Shown piece by piece: positions 53,480-62,126 of a stretch of 62,199 bases of DNA. The stretch is from Argonema galeatum A003/A1 (GTDB taxonomy: Bacteria; Cyanobacteriota; Cyanobacteriia; Cyanobacteriales; Aerosakkonemataceae). The stretch spans positions 1 through 62,199 of the forward strand of contig NZ_JAIQZM010000036.1 of NCBI RefSeq assembly GCF_023333595.1, given 5' to 3'. The translations under genes were made by a program, and so were the position numbers. The notes below the pieces were generated by a model that worked only from the letters and a program-made list of their open reading frames with translations, was not told where the DNA came from and ran no database searches. Within the stretch, counting starts at the first letter, position 1. Each line of letters starts with the position of its first letter.

Positions 53480-54046
53480 TTAAACAACTAACCAACTAAA
53501 TAAATCTGCTCCCGATAATTGCCAATCACCCAATACACTCAAAACAGGTAAAATCTCGTCATTATACTTCACATCTGGGGTTTGATTGGGTTGAAAAATC
53601 ATCACAGATTCATCTTCAGGATCAATTAACCAACCTAGTTGTGTCCCATGCTTTAAACAAAAAATAATTTTCCTAATCACGCGATTAGCGGATTGTTCGG
53701 GAGACAGAATTTCAATAGTCCAATCTGGTGCAATATTAAACCTATTTTCAATTCTACCATTTGCTTTGCGGGGGATGCGTGACCATTCAAATACTGTAAC
53801 ATCTGGGACAACTGCACCGCCACCAAATGTGCAACGTAACTCAGGGAAAGCATAAGCTAACTTTTGTGGTTTGCCCATTTGATTGATAGAAGATGCTAAC
53901 TCACTTTGCAGAATGCTGTGTTCTCCCTGTGGCATAGGTTTTTGATAAATTTGACCATTAATGTACTCGCTAGCTGGTTGAGTTTCTGGTAATTGCAAAA
54001 ACTCTTCTAAAGATATTTTGGTGGGTGATTCAACTGAAGATACCAT
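53480..54046 (-). CDS. Uma2 family endonuclease-like protein (tandem copy 1)
   Basis: The 188 residues carry KISLEEFLQLPETQPASEYING, VPDVTVFEWSRIP, PDWTIEILSPEQSANRV and QLGWLIDPEDESVMIF. A ribosome site (AAGGAAAA) precedes the ATG. With the following gene it forms a tandem duplicate pair probably read as one transcript. The related copy at 26163 shares the PETKPASEYINGQIIQKPMP block. Confidence 0.9.
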   Translation of the reverse strand: MVSSVESPTKISLEEFLQLPETQPASEYINGQIYQKPMPQGEHSILQSELASSINQMGKPQKLAYAFPELRCTFGGGAVVPDVTVFEWSRIPRKANGRIENRFNIAPDWTIEILSPEQSANRVIRKIIFCLKHGTQLGWLIDPEDESVMIFQPNQTPDVKYNDEILPVLSVLGDWQLSGADLFSWLVV

Positions 54047-54193
54047 AAATTATTTTTCCTTAAATAGTCCGAAAGCCCCATAATAAAAATTAGGGCAGAC
54101 ACTTACTTATGCCTACCCTCTTCAACACTAGGGAGAAACCGAGATAAATTATCTCGGCAGATTGTCAGGTAAGTAAGGAAACGCCCGATCTAC

Positions 54194-54556
54194 CTAATCT
54201 TTGCCCCCAACTTTGTCCAGGGACTTTCCGATAATTTCTTCCACAGATTCGACGCCCTTGGTATTTCCAGGACGTTTCATCTTGTCAATGTCAGCGGTTC
54301 CTTGAACTTCGTTCAAACCGGGATTAGTTTCCTCGATTTGCTTTTTGAGACCGTAGGGGTTGGACAAAACTGCTTCTTGTGATTTCTTCTCAATCTCTAA
54401 CAGGTTTGCTTCGCCTTGGGTGGGACTGCTGGTATTGGTGCTGGCGCTGTAAGCAGGCGTTGCATAGGACATCAACAGCACGGCACAAACACAAAGACTG
54501 AGCAGAAAACGAACTGGACGCAACAGAGCAGAAATGTTAAAACGAATAGAGCGCAT
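54194..54556 (-). CDS. low-temperature-induced-like secreted protein
   Basis: A signal peptide (FLLSLCVCAVLLMSYATPAYSAS) leads to a short polar mature part. The motifs GEANLLEIEKKSQEAVLSNPYG, GLNEVQGTADIDKMKRPGNTKGVESVEE are typical of the cyanobacterial low-temperature-induced protein family. The mature protein has no Cys and looks partly disordered. It is probably periplasmic or thylakoid-lumenal. Regulation by cold is family knowledge only. Confidence 0.7.
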   Translation of the reverse strand: MRSIRFNISALLRPVRFLLSLCVCAVLLMSYATPAYSASTNTSSPTQGEANLLEIEKKSQEAVLSNPYGLKKQIEETNPGLNEVQGTADIDKMKRPGNTKGVESVEEIIGKSLDKVGGKD

Positions 54557-54692
54557 TGAAAGGTTCTCCTATTTATCGAAATTGGTAGCTATTGGTCGTT
54601 AATAGGCTAAACAAACGTTTATTTTCCACGACCTTCCTCTATTTGCTCAAATTTTTAACTTTCTTGCCTCTGTACCTGGATAGATTCTGTAT

Positions 54693-54819
54693 TGATTGCT
54701 CCAAAAGCATCCATCATCTACCAAAAGGCGGATCGGGTTGCTGGTTTAATCTCTTCGGTAGATCGAAGTTGATTGTCTCCAAAGCATTTGTCATCTACCA
54801 AAAGGCGTATCCTCTTGCT
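54693..54819. repeat. two direct repeats of about 49 bp
   Basis: GATTG-TCCAAAAGCAT, CATCTACCAAAAGGCG, ATC and TTGCT recur in the same order at 54693-54741 and 54771-54819, 78 bp apart. They lie between two minus-strand genes and have no coding capacity. Confidence 0.7.
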
Positions 54820-54822
54820 AAC

Positions 54823-55116
54823 TCAATTAAGCGAGAAAAACTCAATACTGGGTAAGAGTGGGTCTCGAATAATTCCCACACCCGCAAAACCCCAACGCTG
54901 AAGTAGATTTTTTAGCTGAGAGCCAGGAATAGATTCTACCCCAAAGCGATCGACTACATTTGCGCCGTGGGTGTTGAGATAGCTCAGCGCCTCGAAATCT
55001 TCGTTAAACAGCAGCAGGTAGCCTGAATTAGCTCCTTTAGTATCTCTGTCAGGATGGGCAGCCAGATAACGACCGTCGGCTTTAGAACGAACTAGGTAAT
55101 AAAGTTGCGAGAACAT
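54823..55116 (-). CDS. hypothetical protein (conserved-looking)
   Basis: The 97 residues (YYLVRSKADGRYLAA, YLLLFNEDFEALSYLNTHG, VESIPGSQLKNLLQRWGFAG, GIIRDPLLPSIEFF) look like a small mixed alpha/beta domain. There is no signal peptide or membrane segment. I do not recognise a named family. The upstream DNA holds GGTCATT heptamers. Confidence 0.65.
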   Translation of the reverse strand: MFSQLYYLVRSKADGRYLAAHPDRDTKGANSGYLLLFNEDFEALSYLNTHGANVVDRFGVESIPGSQLKNLLQRWGFAGVGIIRDPLLPSIEFFSLN

Positions 55117-55132
55117 GGCGACTTTGGGGATT

Positions 55133-55210
55133 GGTCATCGGTCATTGGTCATTGGTCATTATCAAAGAACTTTTGACTAATGACAAATGACCCATTACTA
55201 ATGACTAATT
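55133..55210. repeat. heptamer GGTCATT/TGACTAA array
   Basis: GGTCATY units run from 55135, and TGACTAATGACAAATGACC follows on the other side of a short spacer. The array is the same TGACTAA family as at the window start, in a decayed inverted form. Its last unit overlaps the stop of the ABC permease gene. Confidence 0.7.
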
Positions 55211-56269
55211 CAGATTTTCCAGACGAATCCGGGGGTCTACACCCTTGAGCAGCAAATCTGCCAACAAGTTGCCTACAATCAGCATTACACCTCCCATCAT
55301 CAGACTCGCCATCACCAAGTAGAGGTCTTGAGCCAACACCGCCTGCAAAATCAGACGTCCCAAACCGGGCCAGTTAAAGAAAAACTCGGAAATAAAAGCA
55401 CCGCTCAACAAACTAGAAAACTCAAAACCCAATAAAGTAATCAAAGGGTTGACCGCATTGCGAAGCGCGTGAACATAGATCACCCTGTTTTCTGGCAAAC
55501 CTTTAGCACGGGCTGTCTGGATGTAATCTTGGCGCAGAACGTCTAGCAATTCTCCCCGCATAATTCGCTGCAACCCAGCAAAGCTGGTAATACTCAGCGC
55601 TATAGTGGGTAAAATCATGTGCCAGCCAATATCCAAAGCTTGACCCAAAGGCGTTAGCTCGGCGTAATTAATGCTCGTCATTCCTCCGACTGGAAACACT
55701 GGAGAAATGTTTTGCGCCAAGATTAGGAGTAGCAGGGCTGTGATAAAGCTGGGAAATCCTTGTCCGGTATAACTCAGCAACTGTAGGAAATAGTCAATGC
55801 GGCGATTTTGATTTACGGCAGCAACAATGCCCAAGGGAATTGCGATCGCCCATGTGACAATCAGGGAAGAAATTGCCAGCAGCAGAGTATTCGGAATTCG
55901 CTCCCACAACAAAGAAGCTACCGATCGCTGATAAACAAAACTCATGCCAAAATCACCTTTGGTGACAATCCGCCACAGCCATAGCATATATTGCTGTAGG
56001 CCCGATCGATCTAAACCAAACTGCCGCCTGAGTTCCTCAATCCGTTCCGGCGAAATCTTAGGATTCTGCCTCAGTGTATCTAAGTAATCGCCTGGAGCCA
56101 ATTGAATAATCACAAACGAAAGTGCTGACGCCAGCAGCAGGGTCAACAGTGCCTGCAACAATCGCTTTGCCACATATACAAACGTCTCGCTGGTGACCAG
56201 GGCTTTAGGCCAATTCCCACCAGCCTCCAACGATCTGCGATGCGAGGAATTTTTAGTAGAAGTCATCAA
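55205..56269 (-). CDS. ABC transporter permease, dipeptide/oligopeptide (DppB) type
   Basis: Six membrane helices are recognisable. The first is ALLTLLLASALSFVIIQLAPGD and the binding-protein-dependent transport signature (EAA-like, TARAKGLPENRVIYVHALRN) lies near residue 255. The first periplasmic loop with FGMSF is typical of DppB. It should form the channel with a second permease and ATPase that are not in this window. The long N-terminal tail before the first helix may be an over-called start. Confidence 0.92.
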   Translation of the reverse strand: MMTSTKNSSHRRSLEAGGNWPKALVTSETFVYVAKRLLQALLTLLLASALSFVIIQLAPGDYLDTLRQNPKISPERIEELRRQFGLDRSGLQQYMLWLWRIVTKGDFGMSFVYQRSVASLLWERIPNTLLLAISSLIVTWAIAIPLGIVAAVNQNRRIDYFLQLLSYTGQGFPSFITALLLLILAQNISPVFPVGGMTSINYAELTPLGQALDIGWHMILPTIALSITSFAGLQRIMRGELLDVLRQDYIQTARAKGLPENRVIYVHALRNAVNPLITLLGFEFSSLLSGAFISEFFFNWPGLGRLILQAVLAQDLYLVMASLMMGGVMLIVGNLLADLLLKGVDPRIRLENLN

Positions 56270-56353
56270 AACATAGGCTCCATTTCGCCTACAGCAATTT
56301 TAGATTTTGGATTTTGGAGTCATCCAAAATCTAAAACCATTGCGATCGGATAG

Positions 56354-56872
56354 CTAATACTCGATCAGCGTTACGATCGGCAAATCGGGAAGATGTCGGC
56401 GTCCGTCCAAATCCCGTAGCTCGATGATAAATCCAAAACCAACCAAATCGCAGCCTGCCTGCTGCACCAACTTTGCCGTAGCAGCTGCCGTTCCCCCAGT
56501 AGCAATCAGATCGTCCACAATTAAGATCCGACAGTCTGGCTGCAAAGCATCCTTATGTACCTCCAGCCGATCGGTGCCGTACTCTAGTTCATACTCGATC
56601 GAGTACACCTCTGCTGGCAACTTCCCTGGCTTGCGGACAGGAATAAAGCCAGCGCCCAGCTGATAAGCTAAAGGCGCTCCCACAATAAACCCACGCGACT
56701 CCATTCCCACCACATAATCCACCGCCGGGAAGGTGTCCTTGCACTTTTGGGTAAAAGTGTCGATCGTATACCTGAGCCCATCGCTCGAGCGCAGGAGAGT
56801 AGTAATGTCCCGAAATAGGATTCCCGGCTTGGGAAAATCTGGAATGTTGCGGATCAGAGACTTTAAATCCAT
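56354..56872 (-). CDS. apt: adenine phosphoribosyltransferase
   Basis: The enzyme makes AMP from adenine and PRPP. The 172 residues include FPKPGILFRDITTLL, GMESRGFIVGAPLA, VPVRKPGKLP-like IPVRKPGKLPAEVYS and the PRPP loop ILIVDDLIATGGTAAA. All family motifs and length are normal. It stands alone on the minus strand. Confidence 0.96.
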   Translation of the reverse strand: MDLKSLIRNIPDFPKPGILFRDITTLLRSSDGLRYTIDTFTQKCKDTFPAVDYVVGMESRGFIVGAPLAYQLGAGFIPVRKPGKLPAEVYSIEYELEYGTDRLEVHKDALQPDCRILIVDDLIATGGTAAATAKLVQQAGCDLVGFGFIIELRDLDGRRHLPDLPIVTLIEY

Positions 56873-57608
56873 AGATGTTTAATCAAAAATTGCGTTTAGG
56901 ACAGGCATCGCCTGCAAAACGACCGTTGTAGAAAGATGAAACTCGATCGGTCCCCAGTACGTAGGGTGCGTCAACACCGCCCCAATCAAGAGTTCCCATT
57001 CGCCTTCACTCAGATCGCCCTGCAATATAGATGCCTCAGAAATCGTACACTAGAGAGTTGCACTGTTTGATATAAATGCCTACATTCAAAATCAAGCTCG
57101 GTTCTTCAACAGGTAGGGTAGAGATATGGCACAAAGACCGAGACTAAAAGTCACAAGTCAGTGATGCTATCCGCTAAACACTGGACATAACTGGACAATC
57201 AGTACATTCGGTGAAGAGATAGCCAGTCTAAGCCTTTAGTGGGCTACGTTACTTAGGTCATGGCACCTGCGAGTGCTTTCCAGCTTGTAGCTCTGCCGTT
57301 CAGTTTTAAACATTCCTATTTAGCTAAGAAAGTAAACTGATCCGAACAAGCCTAAGTAACATTGACGAGGAAAAAATTACCTCATATTGGGCGATTAACT
57401 GTTCGCGCAACCGGGGTGTTTGAAATGGTGACAATCAAAGGTAAAGTCAGCCCAGTTAGGGCTAAATACTGCCAAATAGTTCATCGAGTTGATGGATATA
57501 GTTATGCCGCATAGTCTATATTTGTCCACCGGATCTGCGATTAGAGGCGATCCGATCGGTTTTGGATTGCTTTTGCAACAGTCCACTCCACCTACCCAGC
57601 CAGTCTAA
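56873..57608. other. 736-bp intergenic region with a possible structured RNA
   Basis: No clear gene lies here. A long-range stem at 57250-57259/57351-57360 encloses two further arms (next entry). A 29-codon frame on the plus strand (about 57424-57513, MVTIKGKVSPVRAKYCQIVH) looks protein-like but is too short to call. GTAGGGTGCGTCAACACC near 56962 is a common cyanobacterial intergenic string. Confidence 0.5.
57250..57360 (+). ncRNA. candidate structured RNA
   Basis: GTTACTTAGG and CCTAAGTAAC close a 10-bp perfect stem about 111 nt across. Inside, CAGTTT pairs with AAACTG and GGCA with TGCC around AGCTTGTAGCT. The open, multi-arm layout recalls bacterial regulatory RNAs, but it matches no family I know. 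The strand is not certain, since stems read the same on both strands. Confidence 0.3.
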
Positions 57609-58235
57609 ATGAAAGTCTCCGCTAACGTAATGTATTTAGATAGTCCACCAGCCCAAACCATTCCCGTCATTTTGGACAGCTTGCCCGTTCCAGCTACTTT
57701 TGAGGAGCGGGAAATGCCGCGCCGCGCCAGGCTGCAAATTGACCTGATTCTACTGGCAATTGAAGCCTTGGATCTCAGCGGCTCCGAAGCCATACTGACC
57801 ACCGCTTCCGAACTAGAACTACAAGATATTATTAAAAATCGAGTCAACCTATGGCGGCTTCGCAGTGCGAACCCCCTGCGACGGTTCAGCCAGCGCCGTT
57901 CTCTGAGTGTTGTGGAGGCGAAAGCTTTGGTGGTAATTGCCTCCTACCTGGCGCGACGCATGACGGTTCTGATCCGGCAATTGCTACTGGCTTATCAACA
58001 ACTGAGCGAGAAGCAACTGTCGATGGAACATCATTTTCGCCTTTCTGACTACCTCGATCGCTTCCGCAAACACTTCCGCAGCCGGATGAACCCCCGACGC
58101 TCTGGGGTGATCGCTTACACCTCTGACGAAAAATTAAACGATCTCGCCATTTCGCTGTTGGGCGAGTTGCTATTTTGTACCGGCACTGCTGGAATGCAGC
58201 GGTTTTGGAGCAGTCTGTTTGACGGCGAAATTTAA
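57609..58235 (+). CDS. DUF3038-type cyanobacterial protein
   Basis: The 208-residue, helix-rich protein has RLQIDLILLAIEALDLSGSEAI, SVVEAKALVVIASYLARRM and a basic C-terminal block. This fits the cyanobacterial DUF3038 family, which commonly sits beside DUF4335 as it does here. It has no membrane helix or catalytic motif I can name. Start ATG at 57609 is the first Met. Confidence 0.75.
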   Translation: MKVSANVMYLDSPPAQTIPVILDSLPVPATFEEREMPRRARLQIDLILLAIEALDLSGSEAILTTASELELQDIIKNRVNLWRLRSANPLRRFSQRRSLSVVEAKALVVIASYLARRMTVLIRQLLLAYQQLSEKQLSMEHHFRLSDYLDRFRKHFRSRMNPRRSGVIAYTSDEKLNDLAISLLGELLFCTGTAGMQRFWSSLFDGEI

Positions 58236-58336
58236 TCGGTCGCTGGGGAATTTCAGATTTAAAATTTATTTTAAATCTGAAATTTTAAATCTGAAATCTG
58301 AAATTGTAAATGACAACTAACAACTAACGACTCAAA

Positions 58337-59560
58337 ATGACTATACAACGCCAGTACAGTCTGCCCAATTGCACTCTGCTCTTGGAAGGATTGAATGATG
58401 CAACCACTGGTAGCGGCCAATTAGAGGTGCGCCCGGTCATGTCGATTTTGGTGAATGCAGAGTGTCATTTGGCAGGTTCTGCGCCACCACTCACCGGCGG
58501 ACGAGAATTTTTTGATAGTTTGGTGACGGCTGTGAGCCGTTATGCCCAGGAGTTTTTAAGTGGTGTACATCATCCTTATAATACCCAAGAGCCGCCGTTG
58601 GTGCAGTTACGACGAATCAATCGGAATTTACATCGATTGATTGTGCAACGCCGGGCAGATGTTCATCTGGCATCTAACGGCATGATGGGTAAGACAGGAT
58701 CGACGGCACCAGTTGAGATTGATATAACGACGGTGCAGCTGTTCGATTTGGTGGAGGCGGTGGATCAGTTCTTTGCCGACTCTCAAACTTTGCCGGGATT
58801 GTCGCTGCTTTTGACGCCTGTAGAACGGCGATACGCTCATGCTGACCAACCCGTCCTTAAGCGAGCTGCACCTGCTGCTATAGGGGTGTCGAGTTTGGCT
58901 GTGGCTGCTCTAGCTCTTTTCTTCGTCCCAATTCCAGAAGTGCAGAGACCTAAAGAACCTCTGCCCCAAGCCAACTCTAACTCGCTTTCTACTACTTCCG
59001 GTGCAGAAGGACAAGTTACAACTGGTTCTGGGCCGATCGGGCCAACGCCTCTTGCATCGGAAACGCCTTCAGCTTCCCCCGTCGCCCAAACAGCAACGCC
59101 TTCGCCCCTAGCATCGGAAACAGCAACGCCTTCGCCCCTAGCATCGGAAACAGCAACGCCTTCGCCCCTAGCATCGGAAACAGCAACGCCTTCACCTTCA
59201 GAATTATCCACTGCGCCGACAACAGCGACCGTGGGGTCAGAAATTACTGACAATAACACGCTCAGAGATTTGAACGGAAAACTCCAGCAGCAAATTCTGC
59301 AAAACAAGGAAGAAAAGTTAAAGTTTCCACGACAGTTGCTTTACCGTGTGGCTATGCGTCCAGACGGAACAATAGCAGACTATGAAGCACGCAACCAACC
59401 TGCTAGGGACTACGAAAACCAAACCCCCTTACCTAAGCTGAAATCTACTAGCACTCCAACTTCATCAGCTACTGGTAGCGAAGAACCTCTTGCTTACTTC
59501 AAGGTAGTGTTTACCCTTAGAGGTGTTCCGCAAGTCAGCCCTTGGCGAGGCTATCGGTAA
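58337..59560 (+). CDS. DUF4335-type protein with TATPSPLASE repeats
   Basis: The N-terminal domain (RQYSLPNCTLLLEGL, ILVNAECHLAG, YAQEFLSGVHHP, VQLRRINRNLHRL) follows the cyanobacterial DUF4335 pattern. A membrane helix (about residues 178-198, AIGVSSLAVAALALFFVP) follows, then a Ser/Thr/Pro-rich linker with three perfect 10-residue repeats. A C-terminal domain ends the protein. The linker probably spans a compartment. The partner DUF3038 gene is 101 bp upstream. Function is unknown. Confidence 0.75.
   Translation: MTIQRQYSLPNCTLLLEGLNDATTGSGQLEVRPVMSILVNAECHLAGSAPPLTGGREFFDSLVTAVSRYAQEFLSGVHHPYNTQEPPLVQLRRINRNLHRLIVQRRADVHLASNGMMGKTGSTAPVEIDITTVQLFDLVEAVDQFFADSQTLPGLSLLLTPVERRYAHADQPVLKRAAPAAIGVSSLAVAALALFFVPIPEVQRPKEPLPQANSNSLSTTSGAEGQVTTGSGPIGPTPLASETPSASPVAQTATPSPLASETATPSPLASETATPSPLASETATPSPSELSTAPTTATVGSEITDNNTLRDLNGKLQQQILQNKEEKLKFPRQLLYRVAMRPDGTIADYEARNQPARDYENQTPLPKLKSTSTPTSSATGSEEPLAYFKVVFTLRGVPQVSPWRGYR
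59091..59190. repeat. 30-bp coding minisatellite, 3.3 units
   Basis: The unit CAGCAACGCCTTCGCCCCTA plus GCATCGGAAA repeats three times without a change at 59091-59180, with a fourth partial unit. It encodes TATPSPLASE in the linker of the DUF4335 protein. Perfect identity implies a recent expansion and probably length variation between strains. Confidence 0.9.
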
Positions 59561-59600
59561 ATTTCGGGGATTGGGGAGAAGTTCAGATTTCAGATTTTAG

Positions 59601-59726
59601 ATTTAACAGGACTTACGCAAAAACGAAGGTTTTGCCCCCCTATCCCCCCAAATCTGGGGGGAGAAGAGTCCTGTTCCCCCCAGATTTGGGGGGCTAGGGG
59701 GGCGATTTCATAAGTCCTGTTTAAAT
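59601..59726. repeat. palindromic element with AGGACTTACGCA ends, copy 2
   Basis: Ends ACAGGACTTACGCA and TTCATAAGTCCTGT are inverted. Inside are CCCCCCAAATCTGGGGGG and CCCCCCAGATTTGGGGGG arms. It abuts directly on copy C of the 131-bp element at 59727. Confidence 0.8.
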
Positions 59727-59857
59727 TATACTTAGCACGGTCACAGACCGAGCTTTTTTTATGCCTGTAGGGGCGAAGCATTCCGTCAAAGATCTTTGGG
59801 TTCAACCAACAAATTATTTACGGAATGCTTCGCCCATTTATGCCCGTGCGAAGTATA
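59727..59857. mobile_element. 131-bp TIR element, copy C
   Basis: Ends TATACTTAGCACGG and CCCGTGCGAAGTATA are inverted. The hairpin GCACGGTC-ACA-GACCGAGC plus seven T lies just inside the left end, in an orientation that could end transcripts from the DUF4335 gene. Arms GGGGCGAAGCATTCCGTC and ACGGAATGCTTCGCCC are intact. It differs from copies A and B at a few positions. Confidence 0.85.
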
Positions 59858-59894
59858 GATCTGCAATCTGCAATTTAAAATTCCCCATGTCCGC

Positions 59895-61637
59895 TCAATT
59901 CACCTTAAATCGAGATATCTCTTGGCGTAAGCCTTGTGACGCCTCGTTCAATTGCGAGATCGCACGGTTAATTTCCCGCAGAGAATCAGCCGTTTGCGAC
60001 GAAGCTTCGCTTAACTGAACCATAGCCTCCTTGATTTGCTCAGCCCCCTGCACCTGAGCATCCATACCCTGATTTACCACTTGAAAGCGCGGTGTCAGAC
60101 TCTGCACTTGCTGAATAATTGACCCTAGTTGGACGCTGATATTGCCAACATCTTCAACGCACTCATACACTTCTTTTGTAAATTTATCCATTTCCATCAC
60201 ACCCGTGGAAACCGCAGCCTGCATTTCTTTTACCATGTTTTCAATATCCAAAGTTGCCACGGCTGTCTGATCTGCTAAGCGGCGGATTTCTCTGGCTACT
60301 ACAGCAAAACCCGTCCCATACTCTCCCGCTTTTTCCGCTTCTATAGCGGCGTTGAGAGAAAGCAAATTTGTCTGGTCTGCGACCTTAGTAATGGTAGTGA
60401 CAACGCTATTAATGTTATTTGCTTTTTCGGTAATTATTCCCAGTTTTGTAGATATAGAATTGGTGGAATTAGCTAAATTACGCATGGTGTTTTCCATGCG
60501 AATCAAATCTTTTTGACCGCCGCCAGCAGATGTGGCGGTTGCTTGGGATAGTTCCGCAACTCGATCCATTGTCTGTACCAGTTCTTTAGAGGTGGCAGAA
60601 ATCTCGTTTGTTGTGGCTAAAACTTCGTTTGCAGAGGCGGCTTGTTCTGTGACTGTGGCTTCTAATTGTTTGCCAGAAGCGGCGATTTGAGTGGTAGAAG
60701 TGGTAATCTGAATACCAGACTGCTGCACCAGGCGAATTAATGAATTTAGGTTTAGACTCATCTGACGGAAGGCGGCAAGTAATTTTCCTATCTCATCCAT
60801 TTCTTCGGTTACTTGGACTTGAGCGGTAAGATCTCCCACTGAAATTTTTTCTGCAATTCTCACAACTCCAGCAATCTTTGCCCCCAATGGTTTCGCAATT
60901 GTATTGCTGAAGTAAATACCAAAAATTACAGCAATCAGGGAGCCGATCGTCATACCTACAATCACCAAGAACTTGCTTTGAGCTATATTATGCTGGCCAT
61001 CCTTATAAGCTTTGGCTGCCGCATCTTCGTTTATCTTGATATCTTGGAGAAGCGATGCTGTCGCCGCCTCAAACGAGGGTCGATTAGCCTGGGCTTTTTC
61101 AGAGATTTTATTAAAAGCATCAGCTGCTGCTTTTGCTGCTGCAAATTGTGGGCTATTCCCCTGCCCATTGCTGAGCAGGTCAAGCTGTACTTGCCGGGGT
61201 TTGAGAATACCCAGGCTCTCGAATTGTTGATTAAGTTGCAGTAATTCTTGATGATTTGTCTTCCACTTATCCCAGTTTACGAGCAGTTGTTTGTATACTC
61301 TGTCTTCTTCTTCACTACGAGGAGTGGTTTCATATTGTTTGAATCCCTCGTTTATTTGTTGCCAAGCTGAATTTATTCTCGCTAATTCCTTCTGCCTTGC
61401 ATCTGCGGAAAGTGCTGAATCTAGCAAGGCTCGTTCTGATGATTCAATTTGGGTTTGCCCTTCATTAATTTTCCACAATCCCTGCACGCTTGGTAGGCTA
61501 TTCGTAGTCACCGTGGTAAGCATTGTGCCTAAAGTAGAAGTAGAAAACCAGCCTACCATACCCACAATTAATACGATTGAACCTATCAAGACAAACGCGC
61601 TTATTATTCTGCTTTGCAGACTTTGATTCTTGAACAT
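59895..61637 (-). CDS. methyl-accepting chemotaxis protein
   Basis: A first membrane helix (IISAFVLIGSIVLIVGMVGWF) is followed by a periplasmic-style helical sensor domain (about residues 35-220) and a second helix (FLVIVGMTIGSLIAVIFGIYF). HAMP and the long signalling hairpin follow, with the tip EAEKAGEYGTGFAVVAREIRRLADQT. It should control motility (pilus- or gliding-based phototaxis in cyanobacteria) through CheA/CheW, which are not in this window. No C-terminal CheR-binding pentapeptide is visible. Confidence 0.93.
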   Translation of the reverse strand: MFKNQSLQSRIISAFVLIGSIVLIVGMVGWFSTSTLGTMLTTVTTNSLPSVQGLWKINEGQTQIESSERALLDSALSADARQKELARINSAWQQINEGFKQYETTPRSEEEDRVYKQLLVNWDKWKTNHQELLQLNQQFESLGILKPRQVQLDLLSNGQGNSPQFAAAKAAADAFNKISEKAQANRPSFEAATASLLQDIKINEDAAAKAYKDGQHNIAQSKFLVIVGMTIGSLIAVIFGIYFSNTIAKPLGAKIAGVVRIAEKISVGDLTAQVQVTEEMDEIGKLLAAFRQMSLNLNSLIRLVQQSGIQITTSTTQIAASGKQLEATVTEQAASANEVLATTNEISATSKELVQTMDRVAELSQATATSAGGGQKDLIRMENTMRNLANSTNSISTKLGIITEKANNINSVVTTITKVADQTNLLSLNAAIEAEKAGEYGTGFAVVAREIRRLADQTAVATLDIENMVKEMQAAVSTGVMEMDKFTKEVYECVEDVGNISVQLGSIIQQVQSLTPRFQVVNQGMDAQVQGAEQIKEAMVQLSEASSQTADSLREINRAISQLNEASQGLRQEISRFKVN

Positions 61638-61690
61638 AAGTTGGCCTTTGGTTGGTTGTCTATTGTTAGTTGTCTTTTACGTAGAGCTTA

Positions 61691-61830
61691 GGTTCTTCCG
61701 TTCCTGGTATACTAAATTACTAGGCAGGCTTACTGGGCAAGAGTTTAACTTAAAAAGTTGCGCTTAAACTGAAAGCCTTGCTAAGTAAGGCTTTTGAGAT
61801 AAACTTTTCACTTTTAGCATCCTAAAAACC
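61691..61830. mobile_element. decayed relic of the ISL3-type MITE
   Basis: It begins GGTTCTTCCGTTCCTGGTAT and ACTAAATTA, aligning with the ISL3-type MITE left end at 44816 with several changes. It shares the internal AAGCCTT-CTAAGTAAGG and TTTGAGATAAA blocks. The right end is unclear. Confidence 0.45.
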
Positions 61831-62096
61831 ATTTTTCGTCTTCGGGACTTACACTTTTATACCAAAGAAACCCGTTTTCTCGTTCTCACCATCAAGAAAC
61901 CCAACGCTACACGGGTGGTGGTTGGGTTTCGCTATCGCTCAACCCAACCTACAGCCTGAAATGCCGTGATTACCTTAAAAACCCGGGTTTGGAGCGTAAT
62001 TACTATTAATAGATGCACATTACACCAATATTAACATACTTCTTAGGGTAGAAAATAAAAGTAATTTTATATGGTGAAAACAACCAATTATAACGA

Positions 62097-62126
62097 GGGG
62101 CTAGGGGCTAGGGGCTAGGGGCTAAG
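62097..62126. repeat. heptamer GGGGCTA array
   Basis: Four near-perfect GGGGCTA units run from 62097 to 62126 in AT-rich DNA without a gene. It is another member of the seven-base repeat class in this window. Confidence 0.8.

Noticed and set aside
57424..57513. 29-codon frame MVTIKGKVSPVRAKYC
   Set aside because: Protein-like but too short to support without homologues.
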